Shown: positions 46,709-55,089 of the stretch, piece by piece
Numbering within the stretch: position 1 is the first letter of the stretch
Layout of the letters: every line of letters begins with the position of its first letter
Notes under the pieces: model-generated
The model's database searches: none
What the model saw: only the letters and a program-made list of their open reading frames with translations
Told to the model about the DNA's origin: nothing
Position numbers and translations under genes: made by a program
DNA from: an uncultured Paracoccaceae bacterium
Lineage (GTDB): Bacteria; Pseudomonadota; Alphaproteobacteria; Rhodobacterales; Rhodobacteraceae
Length of the DNA stretch: 64,000 nucleotides
Direction of reading: 5' to 3'
Assembly: GCA_947503965.1 (NCBI GenBank)
Contig: CANNFU010000007.1
Span: 124,001 to 188,000, forward strand

Positions 46709-47983
46709 ATGGTGTGCATGTCGGTTCGACAAGGCGCACGAAAGTTGAAAGCCACGCCATTGTCATTGCTCCCCAACACACCGTCCGAAACGCTCAATAT
46801 CTCCAACCCCGTTCTGAAGGTGATCCTTTCGGTGGTTGGCAAGACGGCCGAGACCTTTGGGTTTTGGCGGGCTCCACGGAAAGGAGCCGCCAGCGATCTG
46901 CCGGAAATGGGTCTGCTTGATAATCTGTACTGGGTCTACAAATGCAAAAACCTGGTCGCGCTGCCCGAACCGGGGCTTGATCAATCAGAATTCATGACCG
47001 GTAGAGAGGTTCAGCTTGCGCCGGAAGCGCAGGATGAATTCGCCTCCAGGCTCACGCTCAGCTTTGCTGGTGATATCATCAGAACCCATCGGGCCGAACC
47101 TGCAAAGAACGAGGTTTATGCGCCCATCAAGGATCTGCTTTTTGATGCCGATATCTCGATTGCCAATTACGAGTCGCCGGTGACGACGCAGCCCTTGGTC
47201 AACGAAGTGATCGGCGATGCTGGTCCACCGACAGAATGCGCATCTGAAGCCCAGTTTGAGGCATTGACCAGCCATGATGGCAAATACATTGATGTCCTGA
47301 ATTTGGCGAACAACCATATCTTCGACATGGGCGTTGAGGGCGTGGAAACAACATTGGCCGCGCTGTCAGAAAGAGACATCATGCCGCTTGGTGTTTTTGA
47401 AGACGCGGCGCAATCCACTGTTGCCCGGACACTTGAAAAGAACGGCATCAAACTGGGTTTTGCCACTTGCACGTTCGGAACCAATGGTCACGCGCTGCCT
47501 GACAACGAAAAGCGCGGCGTGAACCTTGCAAAACTGACCTCTAAACATGAGGCGCCTGACCTGAAGCTGCTTAAAGCGCAGGTGTCACACGCGCAAGAGT
47601 TAGGGTGCGACCTTGTCATCGCCGTTATCCATTGGGGACACGAGTTTGAGCTGTTCCCGCGACGTGCACAGCAGCTTGCCGCCCAGGAACTGGCTGATTT
47701 CGGGGCCGACATCATCGTCTGCCATCACCCCCATGTGGCCCAGCCCATTCAGCTTTATCGCACGAGATCCGGCGATCGGACGGTACCTATCGCCTATTCA
47801 CTTGGCAGTCTGCTTTGGGGATTTTCACACGAAAAAATCGCGACCAGCATCATTCTGCAGGTCGATGTTCAAAAATCCCAAGACCGGACATTCCTGACTG
47901 GCATTAAGGCGACGCCTGTGCGCTGGCAGGCCGAAGAACTGGACGGTAAGTTCATACAGCGGGTCAACCGGGTCAGCACCTAG
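46709..47983 (+). CDS. CapA-family (PGA_cap) metallophosphatase-like protein
   Basis: 424 residues from the ATG at 46709. The core motifs of CapA/poly-gamma-glutamate-synthesis-type proteins are present: LTLSFAGDIIRT, ADISIANYESPV, VLNLANNHIFDMGVEGVETT, VIAVIHWGHEFE and VCHHPHVAQPIQLY. These proteins resemble calcineurin-like phosphoesterases. No signal peptide or membrane anchor is seen, unlike capsule-linked CapA, and no cap or pgs genes are nearby. Function unknown. The start is uncertain: a TTG at 46667 and an ATG at 46718 are in frame, and none has a good ribosome-binding site. Confidence 0.82.
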   Translation: MVCMSVRQGARKLKATPLSLLPNTPSETLNISNPVLKVILSVVGKTAETFGFWRAPRKGAASDLPEMGLLDNLYWVYKCKNLVALPEPGLDQSEFMTGREVQLAPEAQDEFASRLTLSFAGDIIRTHRAEPAKNEVYAPIKDLLFDADISIANYESPVTTQPLVNEVIGDAGPPTECASEAQFEALTSHDGKYIDVLNLANNHIFDMGVEGVETTLAALSERDIMPLGVFEDAAQSTVARTLEKNGIKLGFATCTFGTNGHALPDNEKRGVNLAKLTSKHEAPDLKLLKAQVSHAQELGCDLVIAVIHWGHEFELFPRRAQQLAAQELADFGADIIVCHHPHVAQPIQLYRTRSGDRTVPIAYSLGSLLWGFSHEKIATSIILQVDVQKSQDRTFLTGIKATPVRWQAEELDGKFIQRVNRVST

Positions 47984-48038
47984 GGCTTCCCAATCAGGAA
48001 CGTTGGCAGAACGCGCCTTTGGTTGCCAATCCGTTCAC

Positions 48039-48911
48039 TTACCGTTTTCCGTAATACAGCCCAACCACGTGTTCGGCCTGTGCAAAAAACAGCCAGCGCA
48101 AGGTCAGAACCCCCACGATATGCGCCAGCACGGCCAGCGCCGCAAAGACATGTGAAAACGGCAAAAGCAACAAGACAACCGGCAGCACGAAGGCAAGACC
48201 AATCGTGATGATCCGCAACTGATCGGCATGTTTGCGGCCCACCACATGAATGAACTCGCGCATCAGATAGTTGGTGCCCGTATGCGGCGGCTCGAACGCG
48301 CGCACCTTGCCGATATGGCCCAGCCCGGTGGCGGTCGCCATCGTCGTGCCAGCCTCGGCAAATCGCCGGTCGCCCGTGCCCCATGCGAATATCTGCAGAA
48401 TGCCCCCGATGATCAGCAGAACCGCAGCGATGCGGACCTGCCCTGCCAGCAGAGCACCACCACCAAGCGACAACAGCAGATACATCGCAGGAGTGGTCCA
48501 GTGCCGCCAGCGGGGTACGGTTTTCATCTGGGCATAGATCATCGACGTTGTGAACACGACGCCCAGCGATGCCAACCCGCCGATGATACCGACTAACCCC
48601 AGCCGGGTGCCCGCAAAAACCAGCCCGGCCCCATAGATCGCCATCACGATCAGGGCAAAGACCGCGCAAACACCCTCACGGCTCAGCCAGCTTGTTTTCC
48701 ACTGGCTGAACGCCTTGATGGCCCGTTCGGGATGGCCGAGGTGAAACGTGGATGCGATCAACCCGCCGACTGCAAAGAGATAGGCAATGGCAAACCAGAT
48801 AAACGCGCCCCACCCCGTTGGGACTAGCACGCCCATGCCGAGCCAGAACAGCAGGCCGAACCCAAGGCCCGAAAACGTATTGAAAATGATAACTGATGCT
48901 GCAGGATGCAT
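48039..48911 (-). CDS. soeC: SoeC-like membrane anchor subunit (DmsC family)
   Basis: 290 residues with about eight membrane helices. DmsC-type segments are MHPAASVIIFNTFSGLGFGL at the start, FHLGHPERAIKAFSQWKTSWLSREG near residue 60 and HTGTNYLMREFIHVVGR. It anchors the molybdoenzyme to the inner membrane and passes electrons to quinone. The start (48911) overlaps the soeB stop by one base. The Soe rather than Dms assignment rests on the taurine context and on SoeA lacking a Tat signal; the fold alone would also fit DMSO or polysulfide reductase. Confidence 0.85.
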   Translation of the reverse strand: MHPAASVIIFNTFSGLGFGLLFWLGMGVLVPTGWGAFIWFAIAYLFAVGGLIASTFHLGHPERAIKAFSQWKTSWLSREGVCAVFALIVMAIYGAGLVFAGTRLGLVGIIGGLASLGVVFTTSMIYAQMKTVPRWRHWTTPAMYLLLSLGGGALLAGQVRIAAVLLIIGGILQIFAWGTGDRRFAEAGTTMATATGLGHIGKVRAFEPPHTGTNYLMREFIHVVGRKHADQLRIITIGLAFVLPVVLLLLPFSHVFAALAVLAHIVGVLTLRWLFFAQAEHVVGLYYGKR

Positions 48912-49672
48912 TACTTCGCACCTCCGGGTAGTGCGGACAGTGCCTTGTCCAGCCAATGGGCAAAGCCCGCGCCGTCCTGTGCCACAGGCTCCAGATAGGG
49001 AGCCAGAATATCGATCTGCGGTTCCACATCTTTGGGCCGTGGCGGCAGGTATTTGTTGACCGGTTTCGTGCCTTGCTCGGGCATCAGGTCGAACCCGCCA
49101 CGTTCCGCGACCAGCTGCGACACATCACTGTCCGGATCGCCCAGATCGCCGAAATGCCGGGCACCGGCAGGGCAGGTGCGCACGCAGGCAGGCTGGCGGT
49201 CTTCCTCCGGCAGGTTTTCGTTGTAAATCCGGTCGACGCAAAGGGTGCATTTCTTCATCACCCCTTCCTTGGCGTCCAGTTCCCGCGCGCCATAAGGGCA
49301 GGCCCAGGCGCACAGACCACACCCGATACAGTCGCTTTCATTGACCAGCACGATGCCATCTTCGACCCGCTTGTAGCTGGCCCCGGTGGGGCACACGGTC
49401 ACACAAGGGGCATCCTCGCAATGCAGGCAGGATTTGGGGAAATGGATCAGCTGCGCGGTGCCCTGTTCCGGTTGCACCTCATAGGAATGCACGCGGTTCA
49501 GGAACGTGCCAGACGCGGCCCCCGAATAGGCGTTCTGGTCGGACAGTGGCGCGCCGTAATTCTCGGTATTCCAGCCTTTGCAGGACACCACACAGGCATG
49601 ACAGCCGACGCAGGTGTCCAGATCAATAACAAGGCCCAGCTTCTTGGCGGAGGACGGGGGGAGTTGGGTCAT
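48911..49672 (-). CDS. soeB: SoeB-like iron-sulfur subunit
   Basis: 253 residues with four cysteine clusters for [4Fe-4S] centres: CVGCHACVVSC (21-31), SCLHCEDAPCVTVCPTGA, CIGCGLCAWACPYGARE, and the pair KKCTLCVDR with ACVRTCPAGARHFG. It conducts electrons from SoeA to SoeC on the cytoplasmic face. Its start overlaps the stop of the 49-residue gene by four bases and its stop overlaps soeC by one, so synthesis of the set is coupled. Confidence 0.92.
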   Translation of the reverse strand: MTQLPPSSAKKLGLVIDLDTCVGCHACVVSCKGWNTENYGAPLSDQNAYSGAASGTFLNRVHSYEVQPEQGTAQLIHFPKSCLHCEDAPCVTVCPTGASYKRVEDGIVLVNESDCIGCGLCAWACPYGARELDAKEGVMKKCTLCVDRIYNENLPEEDRQPACVRTCPAGARHFGDLGDPDSDVSQLVAERGGFDLMPEQGTKPVNKYLPPRPKDVEPQIDILAPYLEPVAQDGAGFAHWLDKALSALPGGAK

Positions 49673-49818
49673 ACAAAGGCCCTTTCAATCGTTATGGGGG
49701 CATTCTGGCCCAGCGGTTCCTCGGCCTCGGCATCCCATGTGGCGATGAACCAGATGAAACTGCCGACGGTCAATGTGAGGAAGGCTGTGATCAGCAATAA
49801 TATGTGTGATCTTTTCAT
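49669..49818 (-). CDS. 49-residue single-helix membrane protein in the soe operon
   Basis: A short gene reading MKRSHILLLITAFLTLTV at its N-terminus, one membrane helix (about 5-27, ending SFIWFIATW), then an acidic tail (DAEAEEPLGQNAPITIERAFV). Its ATG overlaps the stop of the upstream 167-residue gene by four bases, and its stop overlaps the soeB start by four bases (ATGA at both ends). This double coupling supports it as a real gene. Not recognised; by position it may be a small accessory or assembly subunit of the Soe complex. Confidence 0.75.
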   Translation of the reverse strand: MKRSHILLLITAFLTLTVGSFIWFIATWDAEAEEPLGQNAPITIERAFV

Positions 49819-50318
49819 GATGAAGGTGCCTTGGGTGCGATGCCGAAATAGACGATATGTGGCCCAACGGCGAGGGGTTGAACATAGATCAGATCACCCA
49901 ATGAGGTCGCAAGATTGGTCCGGGTGGTGCATTCGTCCCTTGTGCTCGACCATTGATCTGTTGCTAACGCGGGCCACATTTGGGCATCAGCCTGTGCCTT
50001 AACTGCCAAGGCAGCAGTGCGCGGTAGCGAGGGCATCATGTCGGTCTCATATCCCCACGTGCAGATGTTGGCCGTATCATCGAAAATCGCGACAATTTCA
50101 GCAACGACGTTTGGGATATCAGAGCCCGCGCTATAGAAATTTACTATGACGCTGCTGGTTTCATCGTCGTAACCTAAACCCACGTTGACAGGCGCAAGCG
50201 CGTCATATTCGGCTTGCGCTTCAAGATCAGCCGTTTGCAGCGCTGCGCGATAGTTATCTTCGCCTTCTGCAAGCGCGGGCGCAGCGGCCAACATAAACAA
50301 AATGAATGCGCGGATCAT
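49815..50318 (-). CDS. Secreted protein of unknown function in the soe operon
   Basis: 167 residues. The signal peptide MIRAFILFMLAAAPALA is clear, so the mature protein is periplasmic. The body (DNYRAALQTADLEAQAEYD ... VIVNFYSAGSDIPNVV ... DLIYVQPLAVGPHIVYFGI) is not a family I recognise. Two cysteines (ICTWG and DECTT) could form a disulfide. The start overlaps the soeA stop by four bases and its stop overlaps the small gene by four. A periplasmic partner for an enzyme thought to face the cytoplasm is unexpected. Confidence 0.75.
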   Translation of the reverse strand: MIRAFILFMLAAAPALAEGEDNYRAALQTADLEAQAEYDALAPVNVGLGYDDETSSVIVNFYSAGSDIPNVVAEIVAIFDDTANICTWGYETDMMPSLPRTAALAVKAQADAQMWPALATDQWSSTRDECTTRTNLATSLGDLIYVQPLAVGPHIVYFGIAPKAPSS

Positions 50319-53140
50319 TCCCCCACCTTCCAGTCCAGTTCATCCGGCCCCTTGCCCACCGGCGACTTGATCGGTGGCAGCGCCGGTTGCGCTTCGTTCG
50401 GCACGGCCGATTTCTCGATCTTCACGCGCAAATCGAACCACGCCGCCTGACCTGTGATCGGGTCGGAATTGGCCCATCGCAGCCCATCCCCCTTGGGCGG
50501 CAGCAATTCATGGATCAGGTGGTTCAGCAGGAACCCCTTGGTCGCCTCGCTCGCGTCTTCACCCAGCGCCCATGCGCCCTTGCGCTTGCCGATGGCGTTC
50601 CAGGTCCAGACGGTGTTTTCGTTCAGCGAGGCCTGATGCGCCACGGGCACCACGATCGATCCATGGGCCGATGTTACCTTGGCCCAATCACCGTCAGCAA
50701 ACCCGTTCGCCTCCCAAACCTTGGTCGGGACATAAAGCGGGTTATGCCCGTGGATCTGGCGCAGCCAGGCGTTCTGGGTGCCCCAGGAATGATACATCGC
50801 CATGGGTCGTTGGGTCAGGGCGTGGATCGGGTATTCCACCGGGTCCACATGCCCATCCTCGAAGGGCGGATACCAGATTGGCAGCGGGTCCATCGTGACC
50901 TTGATACGGCCGCGCAGATGCTCGGGCGGCTGGCGGGTGCCGATCCCTTCGGCGGCCGCCTGAAACTTGCGCAGGGGCTCGACGTAAAGCTGAAAGATAT
51001 AGGGCTGTTCCACATCGTAGAATCCCATCTTGACCGCCCAGTTCTGATAATCCTTGCTGAACGGTTTGTAATAGGTGGCGTTTTCGGGAACATGCTCAAT
51101 CCAGAACCCGCCATTGTCGATATAGGCTTGCAACTGGTCGGGGTTCACATCGCCGCGCCCCTTGCCGGACCCGTCGGCGTTGCGGAAACCCGCCAGCGGC
51201 CCGATCCCGGGGCGGCGGATATGGTTGGTGATGTAATCGGCATAATCGGCGTATTTCTGGCTGCCATCATCATTGACAAACCCGGGCAAGCCCAGCCGCC
51301 CCCCCAGATCGCACAGCACCGACTGGAAGCCGCGCACATCGCGGTCCGGCTCCACCACCGGCCAGCGGATCGCATCGGCCACGCCATCCGCCTCGCAGAT
51401 CGGGCGATCCAGCAGCGAAATGCAATCATGCCGCTCCAGATAGGTCGTGTCGGGCAGGATCAGGTCGGCATAGGCCACCATCTCGGATGAATAGGCATCC
51501 GAATAAATGATGTGCGGAATGACATATTCGCCATCTTCGCCCTTGTCCGTCAGCATCTTCATCACACCGCCGACATTCATCGACGAATTCCAGGACATGT
51601 TCGCCATATACATGAACAGCGTGTCGATCTTGTAAGGATCGCCCGCATGGGCGTTCGAGATCACCATATGCATCAGCCCATGGGCCGACATCGGGTTTTC
51701 CCAGCTATACGCCTTGTCGATGCGCGTCGGCTTGCCATCCGCGTCGATCAGCAAATCCTCCGGCCCATGGGTGTAGCCCAGATGCGGGCCATCGAGCGCC
51801 GCACCCGGTGTGACCTTGCCATGTGGCTTCGGATGGGCGGTCGCAGGCTTGGGGTAGGGCGGTTTGAACCGCATCCCCCCCGGCACCTCGACGGACCCAA
51901 GGATGATTTGCAACACATGCAGCGCGCGGCAGGTCTGGAACCCGTTGGAATGCGCCGAAATACCGCGCATCGCGTGGAATGACACTGGTCGCCCTACCAT
52001 CTTTTCGTGTTTCTTGCCCCGGAAATCCGTCCATTGCCGGTCAAGCTCAATCGCCTCGTCAAAGGCGACGCGGGCCAGATCAGCCGCAATCGCGCGAATA
52101 CGTTTCGCCGAAATACCGCAGCTTTCCGCAACAGCCTCTGGCGCATAATCATCCGACAGATAGCGATCCGCCATCAGGTGAAACACCGGGCGGTGGGTCA
52201 CACCTTTGGCGCGGTGGGTCGCGGCCAGATCAGGCTCCACCCCTTTTCCGTTCCACGGGGCCAGCGCCCCGGTGCGCCGATCGATGACCTGTGGCTGACC
52301 ATCGGCATCGCGCAAGAACAGGCCGAACTGATCCGATTTGGGGTCTTCATTCACCAGCACCGACGCATTTGTGAACCGCGCCAGATAATCCAGATCAACC
52401 TTGCCCGCCTTCATCAGGCAATGGATCAGCGCCAGAATGAACTGACCGTCGGTGCCCGGCGTGATGCCCACCCAATCATCGGCCACCGCGTTATAGCCAG
52501 TGCGGATCGGGTTCACCCCGATCATCCGCGCCCCACGCGCCTTGATCTTGCCAATGCCCATCTTGATCGGGTTGCTGTCATGGTCCTCGGCCACGCCGAA
52601 CAACATGAACAGCTTGGTATGATCCCAATCGGGCTGGCCAAATTCCCAGAACGCGCCGCCCATGGTGTAGATGCCAGCGGCGGCCATGTTGACTGAACAG
52701 AAGCCCCCATGGGCGGCATAATTCGGGGTGCCAAACCCCTGTGCCCAGAAGGATGTGAAAGATTGCGATTGATCGCGACCCGTGAAGAACGCCAGCTTCT
52801 CCGGGGCTTCGGCCCGAATGGGCACCAGCCAATCTGTCGCAATCGTCAGCGCCTCTTCCCAGGAAATCTTCTCGAACTCGCCCGACCCGCGCGGGCCGAC
52901 CCGCTTCAGCGGCGCCCGCAGCCGCGACGGCGCGTTGTGCTGCATGATGCCCGCGCTGCCCTTGGCACACAGCACACCCCGGTTCACGGGATGATCCTTG
53001 TTGCCCTCGATATAGGCGACCTTGCCGCCTTTCATATGCACATTGATCCCGCAGCGGCAGGCGCACATGTAGCAGGTGGTCTTGCGCACCTCGTCCGAGA
53101 CTTTCGGCGATGTATCCAGTTGCGGCTGATCAAGGGACAT
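50315..53140 (-). CDS. soeA: SoeA-like molybdopterin oxidoreductase (sulfite dehydrogenase catalytic subunit)
   Basis: 941 residues of the DMSO-reductase superfamily. A [4Fe-4S] motif C23-X2-C26-X3-C30-X27-C58 precedes the molybdopterin domains (KISWEEALTIATDWLVP; AHGGFCSVNMAAAGIYTMG; GVNPIRTGYNAVADDWVG; GTDGQFILALIHCLM), and the C-terminal dinucleotide-binding domain includes HSWGTQNAWLRQIHGHNPLY. There is no Tat signal, so it acts in the cytoplasm. Family members include DmsA, PsrA and SoeA. Between tauE/ackA/xsc and soeBC, oxidation of the sulfite released by Xsc is the best inference. Confidence 0.88.
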   Translation of the reverse strand: MSLDQPQLDTSPKVSDEVRKTTCYMCACRCGINVHMKGGKVAYIEGNKDHPVNRGVLCAKGSAGIMQHNAPSRLRAPLKRVGPRGSGEFEKISWEEALTIATDWLVPIRAEAPEKLAFFTGRDQSQSFTSFWAQGFGTPNYAAHGGFCSVNMAAAGIYTMGGAFWEFGQPDWDHTKLFMLFGVAEDHDSNPIKMGIGKIKARGARMIGVNPIRTGYNAVADDWVGITPGTDGQFILALIHCLMKAGKVDLDYLARFTNASVLVNEDPKSDQFGLFLRDADGQPQVIDRRTGALAPWNGKGVEPDLAATHRAKGVTHRPVFHLMADRYLSDDYAPEAVAESCGISAKRIRAIAADLARVAFDEAIELDRQWTDFRGKKHEKMVGRPVSFHAMRGISAHSNGFQTCRALHVLQIILGSVEVPGGMRFKPPYPKPATAHPKPHGKVTPGAALDGPHLGYTHGPEDLLIDADGKPTRIDKAYSWENPMSAHGLMHMVISNAHAGDPYKIDTLFMYMANMSWNSSMNVGGVMKMLTDKGEDGEYVIPHIIYSDAYSSEMVAYADLILPDTTYLERHDCISLLDRPICEADGVADAIRWPVVEPDRDVRGFQSVLCDLGGRLGLPGFVNDDGSQKYADYADYITNHIRRPGIGPLAGFRNADGSGKGRGDVNPDQLQAYIDNGGFWIEHVPENATYYKPFSKDYQNWAVKMGFYDVEQPYIFQLYVEPLRKFQAAAEGIGTRQPPEHLRGRIKVTMDPLPIWYPPFEDGHVDPVEYPIHALTQRPMAMYHSWGTQNAWLRQIHGHNPLYVPTKVWEANGFADGDWAKVTSAHGSIVVPVAHQASLNENTVWTWNAIGKRKGAWALGEDASEATKGFLLNHLIHELLPPKGDGLRWANSDPITGQAAWFDLRVKIEKSAVPNEAQPALPPIKSPVGKGPDELDWKVGE

Positions 53141-53153
53141 GATGGACGACCTT

Positions 53154-53915
53154 TCAGGAAAGCGTGGTGCGGATCAGGCCTGCGCCTGCCAGTGCGCATA
53201 AAAGCGCCAGACAGAAAGGCCGATAATACTGGGCCAGCGATGGGGTGAACAACCGCTGCCCTAGGTAAACACCAAACAAGGTGGGCACGGCAAAGACAAG
53301 ACCGCGCGTGATGCCAGAGAAATCCATCACCCCAAAGATCAGCAATGTTACCATCGACGTGATCGACCCCAGAAACAGGAACAACACCAGCGACCCGCGC
53401 ATTTGGCGTGCAGGGGCATCACTGGCCAGCACATAAAGGGCAACGACCATGCCGCCCACATGGGCCAACCCGCTGACAATTCCGGCGACGATCCCGGTGC
53501 CGTAAAGCCCCGGCTTGGTCGCCAGAAATCCCAGCTTCAATTTGCTGAGTTGCGATGCGGCGAGGGCGATGATGATCGACAGCGCCACAATCTTGGATGT
53601 CTCGACCGGCAGGCTGAGCGTCAGCCACAGGCCCAGCGGCCAACCCGCGGTTGACCCGATGACCAAGCCGATCGCCGTGCCACGATCTGCATCTGCCCAG
53701 CCGCCCCTGAGCATCAGGATTGAGGCGCTCAACTCAAGCCACCACAGCATCGGGATCAGGGCGACGGGCGGCAGAATGAAAACGGCGGTCGCCATCACCA
53801 GCGCCGACAGGGCAAAGCCCGAAAACCCGCGCACGATACCCGCGACCACCACAATCACCGTCAGGATCACAAACTCCTGTCCGGTCAGATCGGTGAGGGT
53901 CAGCAGGGCATCCAT
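53154..53915 (-). CDS. tauE: TauE/SafE (TSUP) family exporter, likely for sulfite or sulfate
   Basis: 253 residues with about eight membrane helices. The TSUP repeats are visible in VVAGIVRGFSGFALSALVMA and GIVAGIVSGLAHVGGMVVALYVL. TauE-type proteins are thought to export sulfite/sulfate formed during sulfonate breakdown. It lies 13 bases upstream of soeA and three bases after ackA. A second TSUP gene of the same plan lies at 56027-56773. Confidence 0.88.
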   Translation of the reverse strand: MDALLTLTDLTGQEFVILTVIVVVAGIVRGFSGFALSALVMATAVFILPPVALIPMLWWLELSASILMLRGGWADADRGTAIGLVIGSTAGWPLGLWLTLSLPVETSKIVALSIIIALAASQLSKLKLGFLATKPGLYGTGIVAGIVSGLAHVGGMVVALYVLASDAPARQMRGSLVLFLFLGSITSMVTLLIFGVMDFSGITRGLVFAVPTLFGVYLGQRLFTPSLAQYYRPFCLALLCALAGAGLIRTTLS

Positions 53916-53918
53916 CCG

Positions 53919-54983
53919 TCAGCGCCCTTCTGCCATCAGGGCCAACGCATCGCGGGCGATCTGTTTCTCTTCGTCGGCTTCAATGACATGCACCGGCACG
54001 TCGCCAAACAGCGACAGATGCTGCATGATCCTATCACGGACAGGGGCGGCATTCTCACCAATCCCCCCGGTAAAGGCGACTGCATCCACACCGCCCATCG
54101 CCACGATTGCCGATCCGGCATGGCGGGCCGCCCAATAGCAGAAATGCTCCACGGCGAACCGGGCATCATCATCATCCCGCTCCAGCAAGGTCTTCATATT
54201 GTTGTCCCCCGCCAGCGCCTGCAGGCCAGAGTTCTTGTTAAGCATCCGGTCCGTCTCATCCTCGCCCAGCGATTTCGACATGCGCAGCACCGCCGCCCCG
54301 TCGATATCACCCGACCGTGTGCCCATGGTCAGACCGGACAGGGGCGAATAGCCCATGGATGTCGCCACCGATTTACCGTCATGAATGGCGCACAGGCTGG
54401 TGCCATTGCCCAGATGAAACGCCAGCAGCCGCGCAGGCAAGGCATCACCGAAATCCGCCACCATATTGGCATAGGACAGCCCGTGAAACCCATAGCGCCG
54501 GATGCCCGCATCATGATGGGTCTGCGGAATGGCATAGCGCACGGCGACATCGGAATTGGTGGCATGAAACGCTGTCCCGAAACTGCAATATTGCGGCATG
54601 TCGGGCGCTGTTTTCTGCAGCGCATAGATACCCGCCAGATTGTTCGGGTTATGCAGCGGAGCCAACGGAATGACGCTTTCAATCGCGGCAATCGCGGTGG
54701 GGGTCAGACGGGCAGGCTGGGTCAGGATCGTCCCACCATGGACCACGCGATGCGCAGCGGCGGCAAACCTGGACAACGGATAACCCGCCTCCGCCAGCGC
54801 CGCCAACATCCGCTCCAGGGCATCGGCATGATCACGGGTTTCGATCCTCGCCGTGATTTCACCCAGTTTCAACTCACCCGCCGTGCCCAGATTCGTCACC
54901 CGGCCCGACACAAGCGACCCAAGGTTTTCATCAAAAACCTCGATCTTGAGCGACGACGACCCGGCATTCAGAACAAGGATCAT
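53919..54983 (-). CDS. ackA: Acetate kinase (short form)
   Basis: 354 residues, about 40 shorter than typical AckA. It interconverts acetyl phosphate and acetate. It keeps LVLNAGSSSLKIEVF (3-17), AHRVVHGG, PLAPLHNPNNLAGI, FGTAFHATN, RRYGFHGLSY, LAFHLGNGTSLCAI and GIGENAAPVRDRI. In the Xsc pathway it can dispose of acetyl phosphate with ATP gain. It is separated from pta by a REP-like element. Confidence 0.95.
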   Translation of the reverse strand: MILVLNAGSSSLKIEVFDENLGSLVSGRVTNLGTAGELKLGEITARIETRDHADALERMLAALAEAGYPLSRFAAAAHRVVHGGTILTQPARLTPTAIAAIESVIPLAPLHNPNNLAGIYALQKTAPDMPQYCSFGTAFHATNSDVAVRYAIPQTHHDAGIRRYGFHGLSYANMVADFGDALPARLLAFHLGNGTSLCAIHDGKSVATSMGYSPLSGLTMGTRSGDIDGAAVLRMSKSLGEDETDRMLNKNSGLQALAGDNNMKTLLERDDDDARFAVEHFCYWAARHAGSAIVAMGGVDAVAFTGGIGENAAPVRDRIMQHLSLFGDVPVHVIEADEEKQIARDALALMAEGR

Positions 54984-55003
54984 GCGCAGGCCCGCCCGAC
55001 ATA

Positions 55004-55072
55004 GAGGCCCCGGATCAAGTCCGGGGCTGCGGCATCGCGCGCAACGCAGTCCCGGACTTGATCCGGGACCTC
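55004..55072. repeat. REP-like inverted repeat, copy 2
   Basis: Two 28-base arms, 55004-55031 and 55045-55072, are reverse complements except at two positions (both G-T pairable in RNA), around a 13-base spacer. The core CCCGGACTTGATCCGGGA is the same element type as at 42089-42157, with C/T and G/A changes that keep pairing. It lies between pta and ackA. Confidence 0.85.
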
Positions 55073-55089
55073 ATGGTCAACCCAGCCGC

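Noticed and set aside
50306-51490. A 394-codon plus-strand open frame
   Set aside because: Antisense to soeA; composition (Arg, Gly, His, Gln rich) and lack of motifs mark it as a shadow.
50315-53140. Calling the molybdoenzyme a DMSO reductase (DmsA)
   Set aside because: The Tat signal of exported DmsA is absent and the gene sits in a taurine/sulfite locus; SoeA fits better, though only a tree would settle it.
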